A stretch of DNA of 64,000 nt from NCBI GenBank assembly GCA_037176725.1, contig JAZBRS010000076.1, positions 117,819,001-117,883,000 of the forward strand, written 5' to 3'. The translations under genes were made by a program, and so were the position numbers. The notes under the pieces are model-generated. The model made no database searches. It saw only the letters and a list, made by a program, of their open reading frames with translations, and was not told where the DNA came from. Numbering within the stretch: position 1 is the stretch's first letter; every line of letters starts with the position of its first letter. This document shows positions 1 through 12,465 of the stretch, in pieces. Source of the DNA: Posidonia oceanica (lineage: Eukaryota; Streptophyta; Magnoliopsida; Alismatales; Posidoniaceae).

Positions 1-3000
1 TTAAAAAACATTTTCAAATCTTTTTTCTATTTTTATTTTTATTTCTATTTTAATTTTCTCCTTCTTCTTCCTTTCTTTTCCTTCCTTTCTTCTTCTTTCT
101 TTTTCAATTTTCCTTTCTCCTTGATCCAGCCCACCTGGCCCTTCTCTCATTCCTCTCCTTTCTTTTTTTCTTTTATTTTTCTCTCCGCACAAGGCCCAAC
201 CCACGCTAGCCTCCTCCTCCTCTTCCCTCCTTCTTCTTCTTCTACTTCCTCAGACTTCTTCTTCTTCTTCTCGCAACTTCCTTCCCTCCTCTTCTTCAAA
301 TTCAATCTCCTTCCCTCTCGGTCCAATCACCTACAGCCCAGCCTCCTCCTCTCTCTTCTCTCTGTGGATCTTCTGGGGGGGCATTTATTGCGTATCTCCT
401 CGCCGGCTACTCGTCTCCATCAGTAGCAGCCTCGCGCCGGTGGATTTCAAATTCCACTGCACGCTCGTTTCCTTCCTCCAGCCCCCGTTAAAGCCTCCCT
501 TCCACTCCTCCTTCAACACCTTTTTTTTTTTATCGTCCTAAGAGAGAGAGCAATCCAGAGCACTGAGAGCCTCCTAATCCTCTCCTTCTTCCTCTGCAAA
601 TTCGGACCTCTTCCTCTTCTTCTTTTCCACCAATCCAGAAGCCTTCACAGCACTTCAAACCCATCCAAAATCATCCCCCAAACTCCACCAACTACCAGCA
701 ATCTAGCCCCTCCATTCCTCATCCTTTCCACCCTAGAAATCACCCCGACACCACCTGTTACCTTCAACAGGAACCCAACTTCTTCCTCCAAAAATTCCTA
801 CTACACTGCCCACCGAAATCTACCCAAACTCCACCATCTCACTCCCTGAATCACCAGCTCCCTAAACCACCTGAGCCTCAGCCTTCATCCTCACCAAAGA
901 CTAAACCCCCCACAGCAAACACCTAGCCACTTTTCTGCCCGAAATCCACTCGACAACCAATCTCCTTCTCCAGCCCTCCACCGGCCATTCCAAGCATCCA
1001 GAACCCTTCCCCAAGGTCCCAGGAGTCCGCTGGAAGCTTCCATCCAATCTAGAGAGTAGCAGACAGCCACTCCCACCTCCGGCTGTTCCTGCAACACCCA
1101 AAGTTCCCATTTATCGCGTCGGCCTGCAGAGCTCCATTCCAAGCACTTAGCAAGCTCCGGGGACCCACATGGAATCGTTCCAAGCCTTCGCAAGCCATCA
1201 GCGATGCCAACAGTAGCCAGTCCAATCTTGCCGGCATCTGCAGAATCAGCTCGCGTCGGGGGAGTGCTCCGGACGCCAGAACAGGTACTGCTTCATTCCC
1301 CTAGCTTAGTTTTCTCTCCTACAAGCTTCCTAGCCCCTTAGACTAGGGTTCTGCCGCCTCTACCCCGAAGTCAGCGCTGCCACCTCTTCTTCTTCTCCAG
1401 CGAGCTCCGGATCAGACCCGCCGCTCCAGTTAGCAGAACACACTTGCGATCGTCGTCCGAGGTCCGCACGAGCTCCAGGAGTGCGCCCCTGCCCTCAGAT
1501 CACTCCCTCGTCGCGCCGATCGTCCGATCGACCTCCTCCTGGTCTGCAGACCTCTGCTGCCTTCTCTAGACTGCTCCAGGCTGCATCACGAGCCGCCGAC
1601 GCTGCACCGACCTCTGCACAGCTCCGGAGCACACCCCCAGCCGCTCAGCGCCTCACCAGCAACCCCTCTTCCTCTTCTCCGGCCGCTGGTAGCAACTGCT
1701 ACAGTGGCCACTTCCTCTGCGTTTTTACTGTGCATTTATTTTCCTCTTTCATGCATATTTTGCCATGTATTGCATTTCTAGCTTATGTTTTTATTTTATT
1801 ACTATCCAGTCCTGCCATCATTTAAGAATCATTTAAGTTTGAATTTAAATCATATGAAATTGCATAAAAAACCTAAAAATCTGCTTAATTGCATGTTAGT
1901 CCTCCTACTATGTTTTTCTTTAAGTTTTAATTTATTTCCAGCCCAGCATGTTTTTTTATTTACATCTAGATCCTCTGTAGTTACAGTTTATTTGTTTTTC
2001 TTTACTTCCAGCCCAGTTATTTATTTTAATTACATTCTAGTCCTTTTCCAGTTCATTTAAGTTTCTGTCCATTTACTTTCTAGTCCTGCTGTTTATTTTA
2101 TTTACTTATTGGTCCTGTAGCAGTTCAAATATAGTTTTTGTTCTTTGTTTTTTAGTCTTACAGCATTTTATTTTTGCATTTCAGTCCTTTAGTTGTTAAA
2201 CTCATTTAATATCCTATTTTTACCTTAGTAAATTGCATTTTAGCCCTCCTCTTTATTTTATGTACTTTTTAGTCCTCTGATCTGTTGATTAAAGCATTTA
2301 TTTTCCATCTTTTCTTACTACATTGCATTTTCATCCCATGCTTTTTGATTTTTGCACATAGGTCCTTCATTTGCATGCACAGCATTTGTTTTTCAGCATT
2401 TTTTCTTATAAAATTGCATTTTAGCCCCTACATATTTTAAAATCACACATAGGTCCTCTACATGTTTATAAAACTCATTTAAATGCATATTTTTGCTTAT
2501 AAAATTGCATTTCTGCCCCTACATATTTCAAAATCACACATAAGTCCACTGTTTGCATTCACAAACCATTCAAACCCACATTTTACCTTATAAAATTGCA
2601 TTTCAACCCCTGCGTATTTTTAAATTGCACATTAGTCCTTCACATGATTATAAAACTCATTTAAATGCATGTTTTCCTTATTAAATTACATTTCAAGCCC
2701 TGCATTTTATTAAAATTGCATTCAGACCCTCAAGTTTTCAAAAACCTTGCATATAAGCCCCTAACTTTTCAAAATCTTTGCATTTAGGTTCTTAACTTTT
2801 TCAAAAGTTGCATTTAGGTCCCTAAGTTTTCTGAAAAATAATTCTTAGGTCATTTTCTTGCATTTTTGCATGCATTGCACCCATGCATCTTTGCATTTAG
2901 CATCTTTGCACACACTCAAGTGTCCCTAGCTCTCATGTACATGAGAGGACCTGTTTTGCACACCCTTAGGACCTCCTTTACACTTAGATCCATTCTTCTC

Positions 3001-3765
3001 CCCTGTTCTTGGCCCTTCTGCCTTGAAACTGGCATATCTTCTGATCGGGCCGCCGGATCTTCTCAACCAAGCTACCTGGACAACCCCGGTGGAGCGCACT
3101 TCAACGCAGACCAAGCATTTTTTAGATCAGGCTTTAGATCTCCAAGGTAAGTCCTCCTGAACTCCTGCACAGCATTCATTTGCACATCATTTGCATTGCA
3201 TGCATTGTTTTTGCTTTGTGTTTCCTCGAGCATGTAGATTAGGACTCCCTCTTCTTATCTATCAACTCTGTCTCCTCTTTTCGCGTACTCTTGGCATCTT
3301 TGGGTTGTGTTTCCCCTGGATTCACTACTAATTGCGACTTTCTTCCCCCTTTTCCATGATCCGATCACACCGCGAGCTTTTGGCAGCGTGCGAGACACAT
3401 CGTAGCACGGATTAGTGGGAAACAGTCACAAGACGGTGGTAATCCTTCCACTTGCTTCCTTTCCCCTTTGTAGGTCTTCATACCTACATTACGTGGTCTT
3501 TAAGCGGTGCTTGTCCTTACACTTGCACCGTTTGCCTCCTCTTTACTTCTCTTGCTCTTCCTCTTTGCATCTGCATCTGCATGGCTTTATCGAAGTTTTA
3601 TTTTGCCTGCTTTGGCATCGTTTTGCGTGCCCGCTTCACTTTTGACATCATTTTGTGTATCCGCTCTGTTTCTCGCACCGTTTTGCATGCTGGCTTTGTT
3701 TTCTGCACCTTCTTGCATGTTGCTTCTGTTTTTCGCACTGTTTTGCATGCTTGCTTCAGTTTAGG
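1..3765 (+). mobile_element. Partial long LTR (family L), plus orientation
   Basis: This stretch matches, in the same order, the middle and downstream part of the 5.9-kb LTR of the element at 39937. Both have a pyrimidine-rich GC-moderate part, then a T-rich part with repeated 'gcattt...gtcct' phrases, then a well-conserved block (2890-3160 against 43880-44140), then the start of the 30-bp minisatellite (about 3600-3765). The window edge cuts its upstream end. Its downstream end is lost at 3765, where sequence in the opposite orientation begins. The first 1700 bp are much more diverged from the E LTR than the last kilobase. A donor-like CAG|GTACTG lies at 1284 and AAG|GTAAGT at about 3150. 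The small open frames here are low-complexity and I do not call them genes. Confidence 0.8.
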
Positions 3766-4301
3766 AGAGAGAAAAGAATAATTAGGAGAGAGAAAAAGGA
3801 TAATCAGGAGAGGGAAAAGGATAATCAGAAGAGAAAGAAGGTGAAAGGCTTGGGTTTGGAGAGAGTTTTGTGTGAGTGTGACCTAGGGTTTCTAAGGTTT
3901 GACTTAGGGTTTAATCTAGGGTTTTCTAAGGTTTTAAATGGGATTTTTGAGGGGTTTTTGGAGGGTTTAGGGTTTAGGTTTGAAATGGGTTTTGGTTTAG
4001 GGTTTTGAGATGAGTTTTGGCTTAGTGTTTGGAATGGGTTTCAAGATTGTTTTACCTTGGTTTTCTAGGAATTTTAGGTGGTTTTCTAGGTTGAAGAAGG
4101 GTTGGTTTTCCTAGGGTTTTTTGTGTAGTTTTCGGGTTAGGGTTTTGAGAGGGTTTTGATGTGGAGTTTGGTTTAGGGTTTGTGATTTTGGTTGTGAAAA
4201 TGGGTGTGGGTTTAAGGTTTAGTGTTTTAGGGTTTTGGGTGTTGGGTTTGAGTCCACCAGAGAAGAGCCACTAATGCAGGAGTCAAAATGGGGTGTCTAC
4301 A
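3766..4301 (-). mobile_element. Terminal piece of a family-L LTR, minus orientation
   Basis: Read on the minus strand this begins TGTAGACACCCC at 4301, close to the TGTTGACACCCC start of the other L LTRs. It continues with the same C- and A-rich sequence seen at 38590-39058 (minus) and 39937-40600 (plus). No polypurine tract lies to the right of 4301, so this is the outer end of a 5' LTR inserted into the pol fragment that starts at 4302. The LTR is cut off at about 3765. The runs of TTTAGGG-like sequence are part of the LTR. Confidence 0.75.
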
Positions 4302-6104
4302 GATGGTCAAGAACCTTTGTCACAGGTGGGGCTATGTGAAGGGAACCCCGATCGGGCAGCCAAGGGATTGCTGAGCCGATCATGGTTGTGGAACGAAGAG
4401 GTTTTGAAGGTCTAGGATACGACTGGCAGCCCTGTGATAGTGAGCACCAGCACTCAAGGAACTGGAAAATCATGATCCCTCGGGACCTCACTAACTTTAT
4501 TAATGCAGGTGTCCTTGACCCAAATACAAGCCAAGCAGCAGCCCAGCCAGCACTGTGTCAGAATCCCCCACTGCCGACAGAGGAGTGGGTCTGCATTGAG
4601 GACTACTACTCAGATGAGGAGCAGCCCGACACAGTTGAAATAGTTTGGACCGATGGAGTGGTCCAGATCAACCCAGTAGCATCCTGGTCAGTTTGTCTGG
4701 CCCTCCCCTCTACTGATACATCGGCAGAATCAGTAGGCTCTGTGTCAGAATTGACAGTCTCTCCCTTCTCTGTAGTTTCACCAGCACCATTGACAGCCAC
4801 AACAGCAGCTCTGGGGTCAGGAGCACATCCTCTGGCACTGTTTGCCAGTCCACCCGCGGCCGCAGTCGCATTAGCACAGCTGTCACCCTTTTTGGCAATT
4901 CATTCAGCCAGCGCCGCGACTCAGCCCACTTCAGCAGCCGCATCACCAGCAACACGGGTGGCTTCGTTAGCCATACAGCCTCCTGCCTCAGTACATCAAG
5001 CCTTGTGGTGGGCCCCCATGGCATCTCCGGCCGTGCAACCACCATCAACACCAAATACAGGCGCCTTGTCGGCCGGCACAGCCATCCAGTCATCAGACCT
5101 TCAGAGGAGCACTTCTGCCTCCCCTCCAGCCACAGTAGTAACTCTGTCAGCCTACTCGCTAGCTGCATCACTAGCCAGTTTGTTTGCATCTCTGATCGCC
5201 ACAGCACCGTGATTAGTCACGCCAGGACAGCAGTCAGCCAGCCAGCCAGCAATGGAACAGACGCTCCAGGCAGTAGTGCACTTAATAGCCAGAGGTAGCC
5301 ACACAGGCAAGGGGGTAGCTAAGCCAGAGCCAAAGGCTGCTAGCGCCTACTATGTCGACTCACCCTCAGATGACAAGGAAGGAGCGGCTATAGAGGCCCT
5401 GGTAGACAACATGCTCAGTGACTTGGAACTGTTATTCCAAGAACAGCTGATAGCATTGGCGGAGGACGCAGCGGAACAACAGGCAACGAAGAAAGGGAAA
5501 GCGATGGCCACGAATCCCTCCCTGCCGAAAGACCATCTTGCTATTATGGTCTTAGAGGAAGAAGAAGCAGCAGCACCCACTAGACCATACGAGCTAATCG
5601 CTCCGCAGCCAGGAGGCGGGTCTAGATGGTTCATACGGTGCATGCCCTGCTCAAGCAGTGTAATAGGCAATAGTACATAGATCAATGCCCAGAGGACAAC
5701 TTCCAGTCCGACATATCCCCTGCAAGTTCATCAGGAAACGTGAAAAAGGGGACAGCAGTAGCAGTAGCCCCAGCACTGGCAGCGATAGCAGCACAAGAAG
5801 AACAGTCAGGCCAGCCAGTAGAATCAGAGGCTACCCAAGTAGAGGTCACTCACCGAAGATACAGAAATACTCGGGTGAGCGTGACCATCTTGAAGCGCCA
5901 CCAGGGCCAAGAGGTAGAACACATTTACTTATTCGACATCATAGATCCAACATTTGAGAAGGAGATCCTCTCAGAACTCATTGCATATGAGGAGGAGGAT
6001 GATACAAGCATAGATGAGAATGATGAACCACTGCCTGAGTTCCAGCCTTATGATAATGATTCAAAACGCCCTAACCTCCACGTCGAGGAAGAGACGGAGG
6101 TTGT
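4302..6104 (+). pseudogene. Left half of a decayed Tat-type pol: G-patch, linker and pre-RT region (element G)
   Basis: The sequence is homologous to 50165-52005 of element E. It opens in the G-patch (GYVKGTPIG at about 4330; GLGYDW near 4420, after a small frameshift), runs through the acidic EDYYSDEEQ stretch at about 4600 and a long Ala/Ser/Thr/Val-rich linker, and ends in the conserved acidic region just before reverse transcriptase (LHVEEETEVV). The frame is broken by TGA at 5210-5212, TAG at 5678-5680 and a frameshift before 5740. The rest of the gene resumes at 26564, because element H is inserted at 6105. Everything upstream of the G-patch has been replaced by the minus-oriented LTR ending at 4301. 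The G-patch is an RNA-binding fold; its role in these elements is not established. Confidence 0.85.
6100..6104. repeat. Target-site duplication of element H, left copy (GTTGT)
   Basis: GTTGT lies directly before the LTR start TGTAGATATCC. The same five bases follow the right LTR at 26564. The pol of element G reads straight through if H and one copy are removed, as comparison with 51990-52010 of element E shows. Confidence 0.93.
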
Positions 6105-6469
6105 TGTAGATATCCTATTTTCACATTTCTGAGAGTTCTTTTGAGGGTAGAAACCTTGAGGCGCCCCAAATCTAATGCCTAAGTTTGATAACACATCTTC
6201 CAGATATTCCTTGACTTCTTTAAAGCATCACTAGAACCTATCTAGACTCAGGTTGTTGGCTGTAGCAGAGCTAACTCGCTCGAGCTCGTAACAAGTCCAA
6301 GTACCCTGGGTATCCTTCACTTCAACTCAGATTTAAAATTAGAATTGAGTTAACAGAGATGTTTCCTTGATTTCAATAACTATCTGTAGTTTCCCAGCCT
6401 CCCATCTTGTTTCCTCCAGCAAAAACCCAGGAAAGGGGCTAAAAATGACCTAGGCAAGTTAGTAGCCAC

Positions 6470-6950
6470 CTGGCGAGGCGACTCACATAGTAGCCACCTA
6501 AAGCGGCGACTATAACTGTCGCCGTTTTCGCCACTGACTACTCTAGGTGCCATCCGAGGAGGCAGCTTAGTCAGATGTCATCTCAGGAGGCGAGCTATCT
6601 GGACGTCAACTGGAAAGGCGACTGGACGATCGTGGGCAGCGGTTGCTCCCCACTATCCCCTCAACCCTTAGGCGCCAACTCATAAGGTGGCTGAACGGTT
6701 GCGGAACCACCTCGGTCTTCCCACGATCCTTGACCATTAGGCGTCACTCAATGCGGCGACTAGCAATCATGGCTCCTTTCGAACTGCTTTTCCACAATTA
6801 TTTCGCACTCGCTCCTCGACCGTTAGGCGCCAGCTCATGCGGCGACTAACAATCGTGGCCTCGTTCTCGGGTCGCCCACACTTTGACCAAGCGGTTACTA
6901 GGTTTAGCCGCCACTCCGACCGGCGACTCAAACTAACTGCCTTTTTTCTA
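6470..6950 (+). repeat. U3 subrepeats built around GGCGACT
   Basis: Six exact GGCGACT copies start at 6477, 6505, 6617, 6755, 6843 and 6922. Three of them sit in a longer degenerate unit of the form TTAGGCGCC-A-CTCA-GCGGCGACT followed by an AATCGTGG-like phrase, spaced about 70-85 bp apart. The block lies directly upstream of the TATA box, where LTR enhancers usually lie. The same heptamer recurs at 7975, 8789, 24119 and 24234. Confidence 0.7.
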
Positions 6951-6990
6951 GAATTTTCTAAACTCCAACCGTCCCTACACCCCTAGAGTC

Positions 6991-6999
6991 TATAAATAG
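6991..6999 (+). promoter_or_regulatory. TATA box of the H 5' LTR
   Basis: TATAAATAG follows a GC-containing block and is conserved in the 3' LTR at 25893. Transcription would be expected to start about 30 bp downstream, near 7025-7035. Confidence 0.75.
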
Positions 7000-7682
7000 A
7001 CCCCCTAGGCTGGTGGTTTGATGGTCTGAACTTTAGAAAGAGAAATTCCCCCTGGTCGGAATTTTTGAGAGAGAAATCTCCCCTAGAGAGGAATTTCCAA
7101 AAGAGACAGAGCCCTGTCAGTTGTGAGCCACCTTCAGAGAGCTAGATTTCCAATCCAGAAACTCTATCTCCTCACCCCAATAGGCTACCAACCTGAGCTT
7201 CTACCTTCGATCCGAAAATCCTCAGCTACGTTGGAGCTCCGACCGTGCTTCCTTCTAACCTCATTGCACACAGCACAAGGGTGAAAGGGAGTATCTTCCT
7301 CCAATCTAAGTTCTTATTGCATCTCCTTACCTTCCTTAGCATAGGATCATAGCATATCCATACGGGGAACAACCCCTGGTCAGTATTTATTTTCTTTTAG
7401 TCATGTCGTTTCATTCACTTCTGTTACTGACTACTACACCGAAGCTAATTTAAATCTATGTTGTTTTGTTTTGAAGGAAAGGAAGGAATTCACATAGCAC
7501 GAGGAAGTTGCTAGACGACATCCTGCCGTCGATCTAGTGGTCTAAGGACCCGCCTCATCATAATCTCCCCCCAGGTGTCTTGCCTGCCCAAAGACGAGTG
7601 GCAATCACAACAAAAGCTGTCGACGTCGTGGAAGCGCTGACATCCTCCTTAAACACCCCCCCCCCCAAATTCCACATCTACA

Positions 7683-9093
7683 ATAAAGTGGTGATCACGG
7701 TGGGACTCGGCTTTAGCCAACCCCTGTGCTACGTGAGTTAGTTCCTCCCTTTCTTTCCATCATTCTCATAGATTTAGGAGTAGTTTTTTAGGTTCGGGTA
7801 ATCGTGCGCTTAGGTTTTCACGATACCTCGAACCTTTTCTCGTTTTTCTCTCCTTCTGTTTCTGACGTCAGTAAAATCCCAAGCTCCAACAGCTGGGGCT
7901 ATTTTACTGAGGTTAGGAGACTGTGCTGTGAGCCGCCAGTCCTAGTAGCGTCTGTTTGAGCCGCTCTTCCAGAGGGCGACTGAAAGAGACGCCGTTCAAG
8001 CAGGCGCCTCCCTCAGTCCGATTTTCTTACTGCAGACCTCTTGGTTTTTTCCTGTATTTTGTGTTGTGTTTTTAGATCTGCAGTAGCACTAAAAATTAAA
8101 AACAACTTTCCATGTCCACTGTATTCTAGTTTTTTAACGGTTTTTAGCTTTGCTTGTGTCCACCCTTAAGGTGGAAACTAATTGTTTAGTATTAAAGTGG
8201 AAGTCCCTTGAGGAAGTCTTCCTCTAGCTAGAACAGTTAACTTGAGCGAACCTGGGCCAGTGCAAGTCGCTCTCCCATACTCAGTGTTAGCTGCAATAGT
8301 TAGATCAAGATCTCAAGGTGTCCCAAGTGTTGTTATTGGCTTCTCTCTCTCCTTGAGCCATTAGTGAAACTTGGTAGATACTTTACACCTTAATACTTTG
8401 TGTTTGTTTATTGCTTTACGGTTTGTTACGTGCTTAGCCTAAGAACAGAATCCTAGGTGGAGGGTCCCTCTTTAGAGAGACAAGCCCCCCATCTAGGGCC
8501 CTCTTGGTGGACCCTCGCGAAGGTCAAGGAGGAGTACCTTAAAGCCAACCAATCCCAGTTGCTTGTGATCCACGCAGGTTTAATTAATCAATCCATTAAT
8601 TAAACACTTAAACAAGTAAAAGCAACGCATTGTTTGAAACCTGCTCTCATTTTCTTTCTTGGCTATTGCGTGGTCTGTCCAAGACAGACCCGGTTTGCTA
8701 ACTGAACCAGGGGCACAACCGCCAGTTCAGGAGGCACCTCGCTGAGCCGCCGGTGAAATCGGCAACTTGTCAGGCCGCCAGTGAAACCGGCGACTAACAG
8801 GGACTTACGATTTAGTGCATTGCTTGTAGGGATTAGGCATACTACTAATCACAGGGCTACAAGCACAGACTGTTTCAATTTCTGTTAATTTTTTTCAAAA
8901 TTCCATCGAGTCTGTATTAATTAGTGTTCCTCAAGTCTGTAATTTCTTTTTTATTTCTTGTAATAGTCTAGAAAAGCAAAAGCAAAAAAAAAAAAGAAAA
9001 AAAAACAAAAGAAAAGACAAAAGCAAAAAAAAAAGAGAAAAAAAGAAAAAAAAAAAAGAAAAAAAAAGAGAAAAGTACAAAGAGAAAAGAACA
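7683..9093 (+). other. Leader between 5' LTR and gag of H, with candidate primer-binding site
   Basis: A primer-binding site is expected just after the LTR. TGGTGATCACGGTGGGAC at 7689-7706 is the only TGG-initial candidate, but I cannot name its tRNA. The remaining leader has no convincing coding sequence. It contains GGCGACT at 7975 and 8789 and a purine/A-rich tract (8970-9090) directly before the gag ATG. Confidence 0.6.
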
Positions 9094-11050
9094 ATGGAGC
9101 GCATGAGCACTACCTCTACCTCCCTGGCACAGCAAGGCCAAGGCCTGGCTAGGTCTTTCTTCAGAGGCTCAACCTCACAAATGGAAGGGCCAGGAACCCT
9201 CGACTTCTCACGAGCCGCCAGCCGGCGAAAATTCCCACACGCCTCCATTCCCTTCAATTACCACACTGATACAAACGAAGAAGGAGGGGAGGCGGATCAG
9301 TCTGCCATACTACACGACGCTCACCTACCCTTATGTCCACCCAACTCCAACATACACAACCCCATACTTGCCATAACCTCCCGCTAACACGCCATACTAC
9401 CCCACTCCACCTCCACCCTCATTCTTCCACCCACAACAACCTCCCATTAACACACCTTACTACCCTACACGACCCCAATCATCATTCTTCCATCCACAAC
9501 ATAACCCATCACTACCACCATTCCCACCAACACACCAGCACCCGAGCCAGGGGCATTACGCCGCACCAGGGACTGATCTTAAGAGGATGATTACCGAAGC
9601 ATTAATAGAGGCCGGAGTCACTTCCAAGACACCCATCGGCTACGACATCTCCAAGTTCCCTCACTTTGCCCTTCCCCTAGGGTTTAAAATGCCAAAAATG
9701 AGGAGATATAACGGTACAGAGGATCCCAAGAACCACATAGCTGCCTTCACTATGGATACTCTGCCATACCGTTATGACGCCGGGCTCACTGCATACCTCT
9801 TCTTCAAGACGCTTGAGGGAGAAGCCTTAAAGTGGTTTGACACCCTAACTTCCTATGATCTCCAAGATTTTAGGATAATTGAGGAGAAATTTCTAAATCA
9901 ATACAGTCACCAGGTGCCACACAAATCCACTGCAGGTGACCTCACAGCTGAGAGGATGAGGTCGAATGAGGACTTTGTCACCTTCGCTAGCCGGTGGAGG
10001 GACATGGCCACAAGATCAGAGTGCTACATACCTGAAGGCCAAGCCGTGGAAATAATCGTAAGAAATACCACGGGAGCACTCAGCGCTGGACTGTTGGTAG
10101 GTGACTTCCACACCTGTCCACGGTTATATGAGCGGGCCGCCAAGGTGATGCGGAACAGAGAAGAGATACCATTTCTGGAGCTCGAAGCAAAAAGCCAGAA
10201 GAAGACTGCGGGACATACCATAGAAGGTGTCACTGGCAACATGGCACAACTAACCACACAGCACCAAAGGGGATGGAAAGGGCAGCCCGTCCAGCAACCT
10301 CAATATCAAGTGGAACCACAGAGGCAGCCATTCCAATAGTTCCAACCCCAACACCCTAATCCCCCGGTAAATGCCCAACAGGGGCAAAACAGTGGTCAAT
10401 ACAAAGCACCTCCGCAAGGGCAGAAGGACTACCACAATGTTCCTCCTCCACAGGCACTTAGAAGACCAAGGAGACAAAGCTACCCACCACTTCCAGAGAC
10501 GATCCCAGACATCTTCAGGATGCTGATCGAAAGTGGGGACTTACAACTCCCAGTGCTAAAACCGAATGCTCCCAACACAAACATGACCAAGTACTATGCC
10601 TACCATCAGAAAAACAGGCACACACTTGAAGAATGTTATGTGTTAAAAGATCGAATATATGATCTAAATGATAAGGGAGAAATAATGTGGTCAGCCCTCA
10701 AGGACAGATTGAAAGAGGCCAGGATGGGACAACACAAGTTGCAGATACACCAGAACCCTCTGCCTAATCACCCGGTGGCGCACCTAGAGACAGAAGGCAA
10801 CCCACCTGAAGCCGAGACCGTCACCATGTGCCTAATTGAATCAGAACCAGAGCTGGCTTCCTCCATCGCAGAAAGCAATGACGTCGAGGTGTGCTCTGAA
10901 CAGGGATCCATAGAATGGGAATTCCCAATAGAGGCAACACAAGACGAAGAAGGCGAGGAGGATGACCTCGAGCTCCTCAGGTGCTTCAATTTCCTCCCAG
11001 GAGAAGGCCAATCCCAAGAACAAAATGGAAGACAGATCCCTTTGAGCTAG
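9094..11050 (+). pseudogene. gag: gag of element H (capsid/nucleocapsid precursor)
   Basis: The protein would form the particle that packages the element RNA. The ATG at 9094 follows the A-rich leader. The first ~65 codons are in one frame. A frameshift near 9290 moves to the frame that encodes a Pro/Thr/Tyr-rich stretch and then the retrotransposon gag domain (about 9640-10150: PHFALPLGFKMP, then AYLFFKTLEGEALKWF, then TFASRWRDMA). After TAG at 10337-10339 the same frame continues through a Gln-rich stretch to a nucleocapsid-like motif at about 10590 (YYAYHQKNRHTLEEC). There the usual first Cys of the Cys/His knuckle is Tyr. An acidic tail ends at TAG 11048-11050. Both TAG codons would be CAG before a C-to-T change. 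The protein is non-functional as it stands. Confidence 0.87.
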
Positions 11051-11124
11051 CCCAGAAAATTATCAAAGAATATGAGCAGAGAAATATAGTCTTCAAGGAC
11101 TCAAAACTACCCACTCCGGAGAAA

Positions 11125-11724
11125 TAGCTCTGGCCTTTGGTGATCACCGTAGAGGTCAACAGCTACCTCCTCCTTGGCATACTTGTGGACATAGGAGCTA
11201 GTCGCAGTACGTGCACTCTGAACACACTCGACTACCTGGATGTTGAAGAAGAAGATATCACCAGGGAGAGGATCTTCTGCAAGGGCTTTGATAATAGCCA
11301 GACAGAGGTGATAGGGACAGTTCAGCTGGCAATTACCATCGGCCCCCTCACCAGCATTACCAAGGTCATGGTGGTAGAATGCGAACTAGCAGAACCATTA
11401 ATCCTGGGGAGAACTTGGCTAGCGAAAATATGTGCAGTTGCATCCCTGACGCACCAGCTATTAAAGTTCAAGTTCCAAGGCGAGATGATCACCATCCAGG
11501 CAGACCATGAAACGACCCTGGAAATGATCTGGGGACCTTATCTGGCGGGATTCGACATGGGAGATCCAGCACCAAATGGCACAGGCAGCTGGATCGATGA
11601 CGGGGATGATGAAGTCCCAAGTATCCAAGGATTCCAGCAGCTCACTGATGATCAAGCAGCCCAAGGGTATACCCAGGTCCAGAGGCCTACATTGTTGAAC
11701 TCATCTCAGCTGCCCATAAACTAG
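11125..11724 (+). pseudogene. Extra retropepsin-like domain (first of two) in element H
   Basis: An aspartic-protease fold can be read at about 11131-11500. It has the strand before the catalytic loop (YLLLGILVDIGAS), a middle part with TVQLAITIGPL, and the C-terminal LILGRTWL. The catalytic loop reads Asp-Ile-Gly rather than Asp-Thr/Ser-Gly, a single C-to-T change from Thr, so it may be inactive or only recently damaged. It aligns along its length with the second copy at 12140-12530, including the trailing KF..GE.I.I strand. Element E has only one protease, and it corresponds to the second copy. The frame ends at TAG 11722 but stays open beyond it to TAG 12001. Confidence 0.8.
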
Positions 11725-12012
11725 GGGCAATCTCTTCTCAAGAAACCTCTGTCTCTGCTCAAGTCCGGCCACGCCAAGGGAGAACACAACCATGCTCAGC
11801 AGGCCCCCATCATAAGAACCGGGTGGATCTCCAACCAAGTCGCACTACCTCCGCCTAATGCAGAACAAGCCACTTCCCTACCTCAACCAGAGTTCCACAT
11901 ACCCTGGAGGGTAGAAGGCACCTTCGACGTCCTGGAGCAGCTTAGAAAGACACAAGCAAAGATCTCCATCTACGAGCTGATCAGAGCCTCGGAGAAGCAC
12001 TAGGATATCCTG

Positions 12013-12465
12013 ATGGAGGTATTGAAGAAAGCCCAGGTACCGGAGGACATGCCTGCTAAAGCTCTGGCCACCGTCGCTGCTATTGTGTTCATGGAGCCTA
12101 CAGTTATCTTCACTGACTCCGAATTAGCTTCTCTTGAGAGGAGGACTTTACCTGTAAGTGTTACTATTGTAATAAACAGTTACAAACTTTTTGGTGTGCT
12201 TGTCGATACCGGGGCAACTTTAAATGTATGCTCCCTGGAAACCCTACAGTTAGTTAGGCTAACCGAATCTCAATTATGCCCAGTAGCCTTAACTATATCA
12301 GGGTACGACAACAATAAAAAAGCAGCCTTGGGAAAGATCACTGTCCAAGTTACCATTGGCCCTCTCCAAATGGAAACAGAACTCATAGTAGTCGATGCCC
12401 CAATCTCGTATCGGCTCATCTTAGGGCGCCAATGGATCGAGGAGATCAGGGCAGTCACCTCCTAG
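12013..12465 (+). pseudogene. Aspartic protease of element H (second retropepsin copy)
   Basis: Retropepsins cleave the Gag-Pol precursor. This copy has a good catalytic loop, LVDTGATLNVC (about 12195), then SGYDNNKKAALGKITVQVTIGPL and the C-terminal LILGRQWI. Upstream (11950-12050) it shares with element E the motif ISIYELIRASEKH followed by the helix before the protease, so this is the standard protease of the family. Stops at 12001 (TAG) and 12463-12465 (TAG) flank it in the same frame. It continues past the second stop into the KFPLQGEIIKI strand. Confidence 0.87.

Larger units (their letters stand above)
6105..7682 (+). repeat. 5' LTR of element H
   Basis: It is 1578 bp, from TGTAGATATCC to CCACATCTACA, and collinear from 6151 on with 25051-26563. 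It holds a TATA box at 6991, subrepeats upstream of it (6470-6950), and a C-run just before its end. Confidence 0.93.

Noticed and set aside
121..426. Open frame at the left end of the window
   Set aside because: Pyrimidine-rich LTR sequence; residues are mostly Ser, Leu and Phe from CTT and TTC runs, with no homologous frame kept in the other LTRs.
3880..4250. Telomere-like TTTAGGG runs
   Set aside because: Irregular, mixed with TTTTGG and GGTTTTG, and located in the same place in every copy of the LTR.
4710..5207. Minus-strand frame of 165 codons opposite the linker of element G
   Set aside because: Shadow of the sense coding sequence, which matches element E in the other direction.
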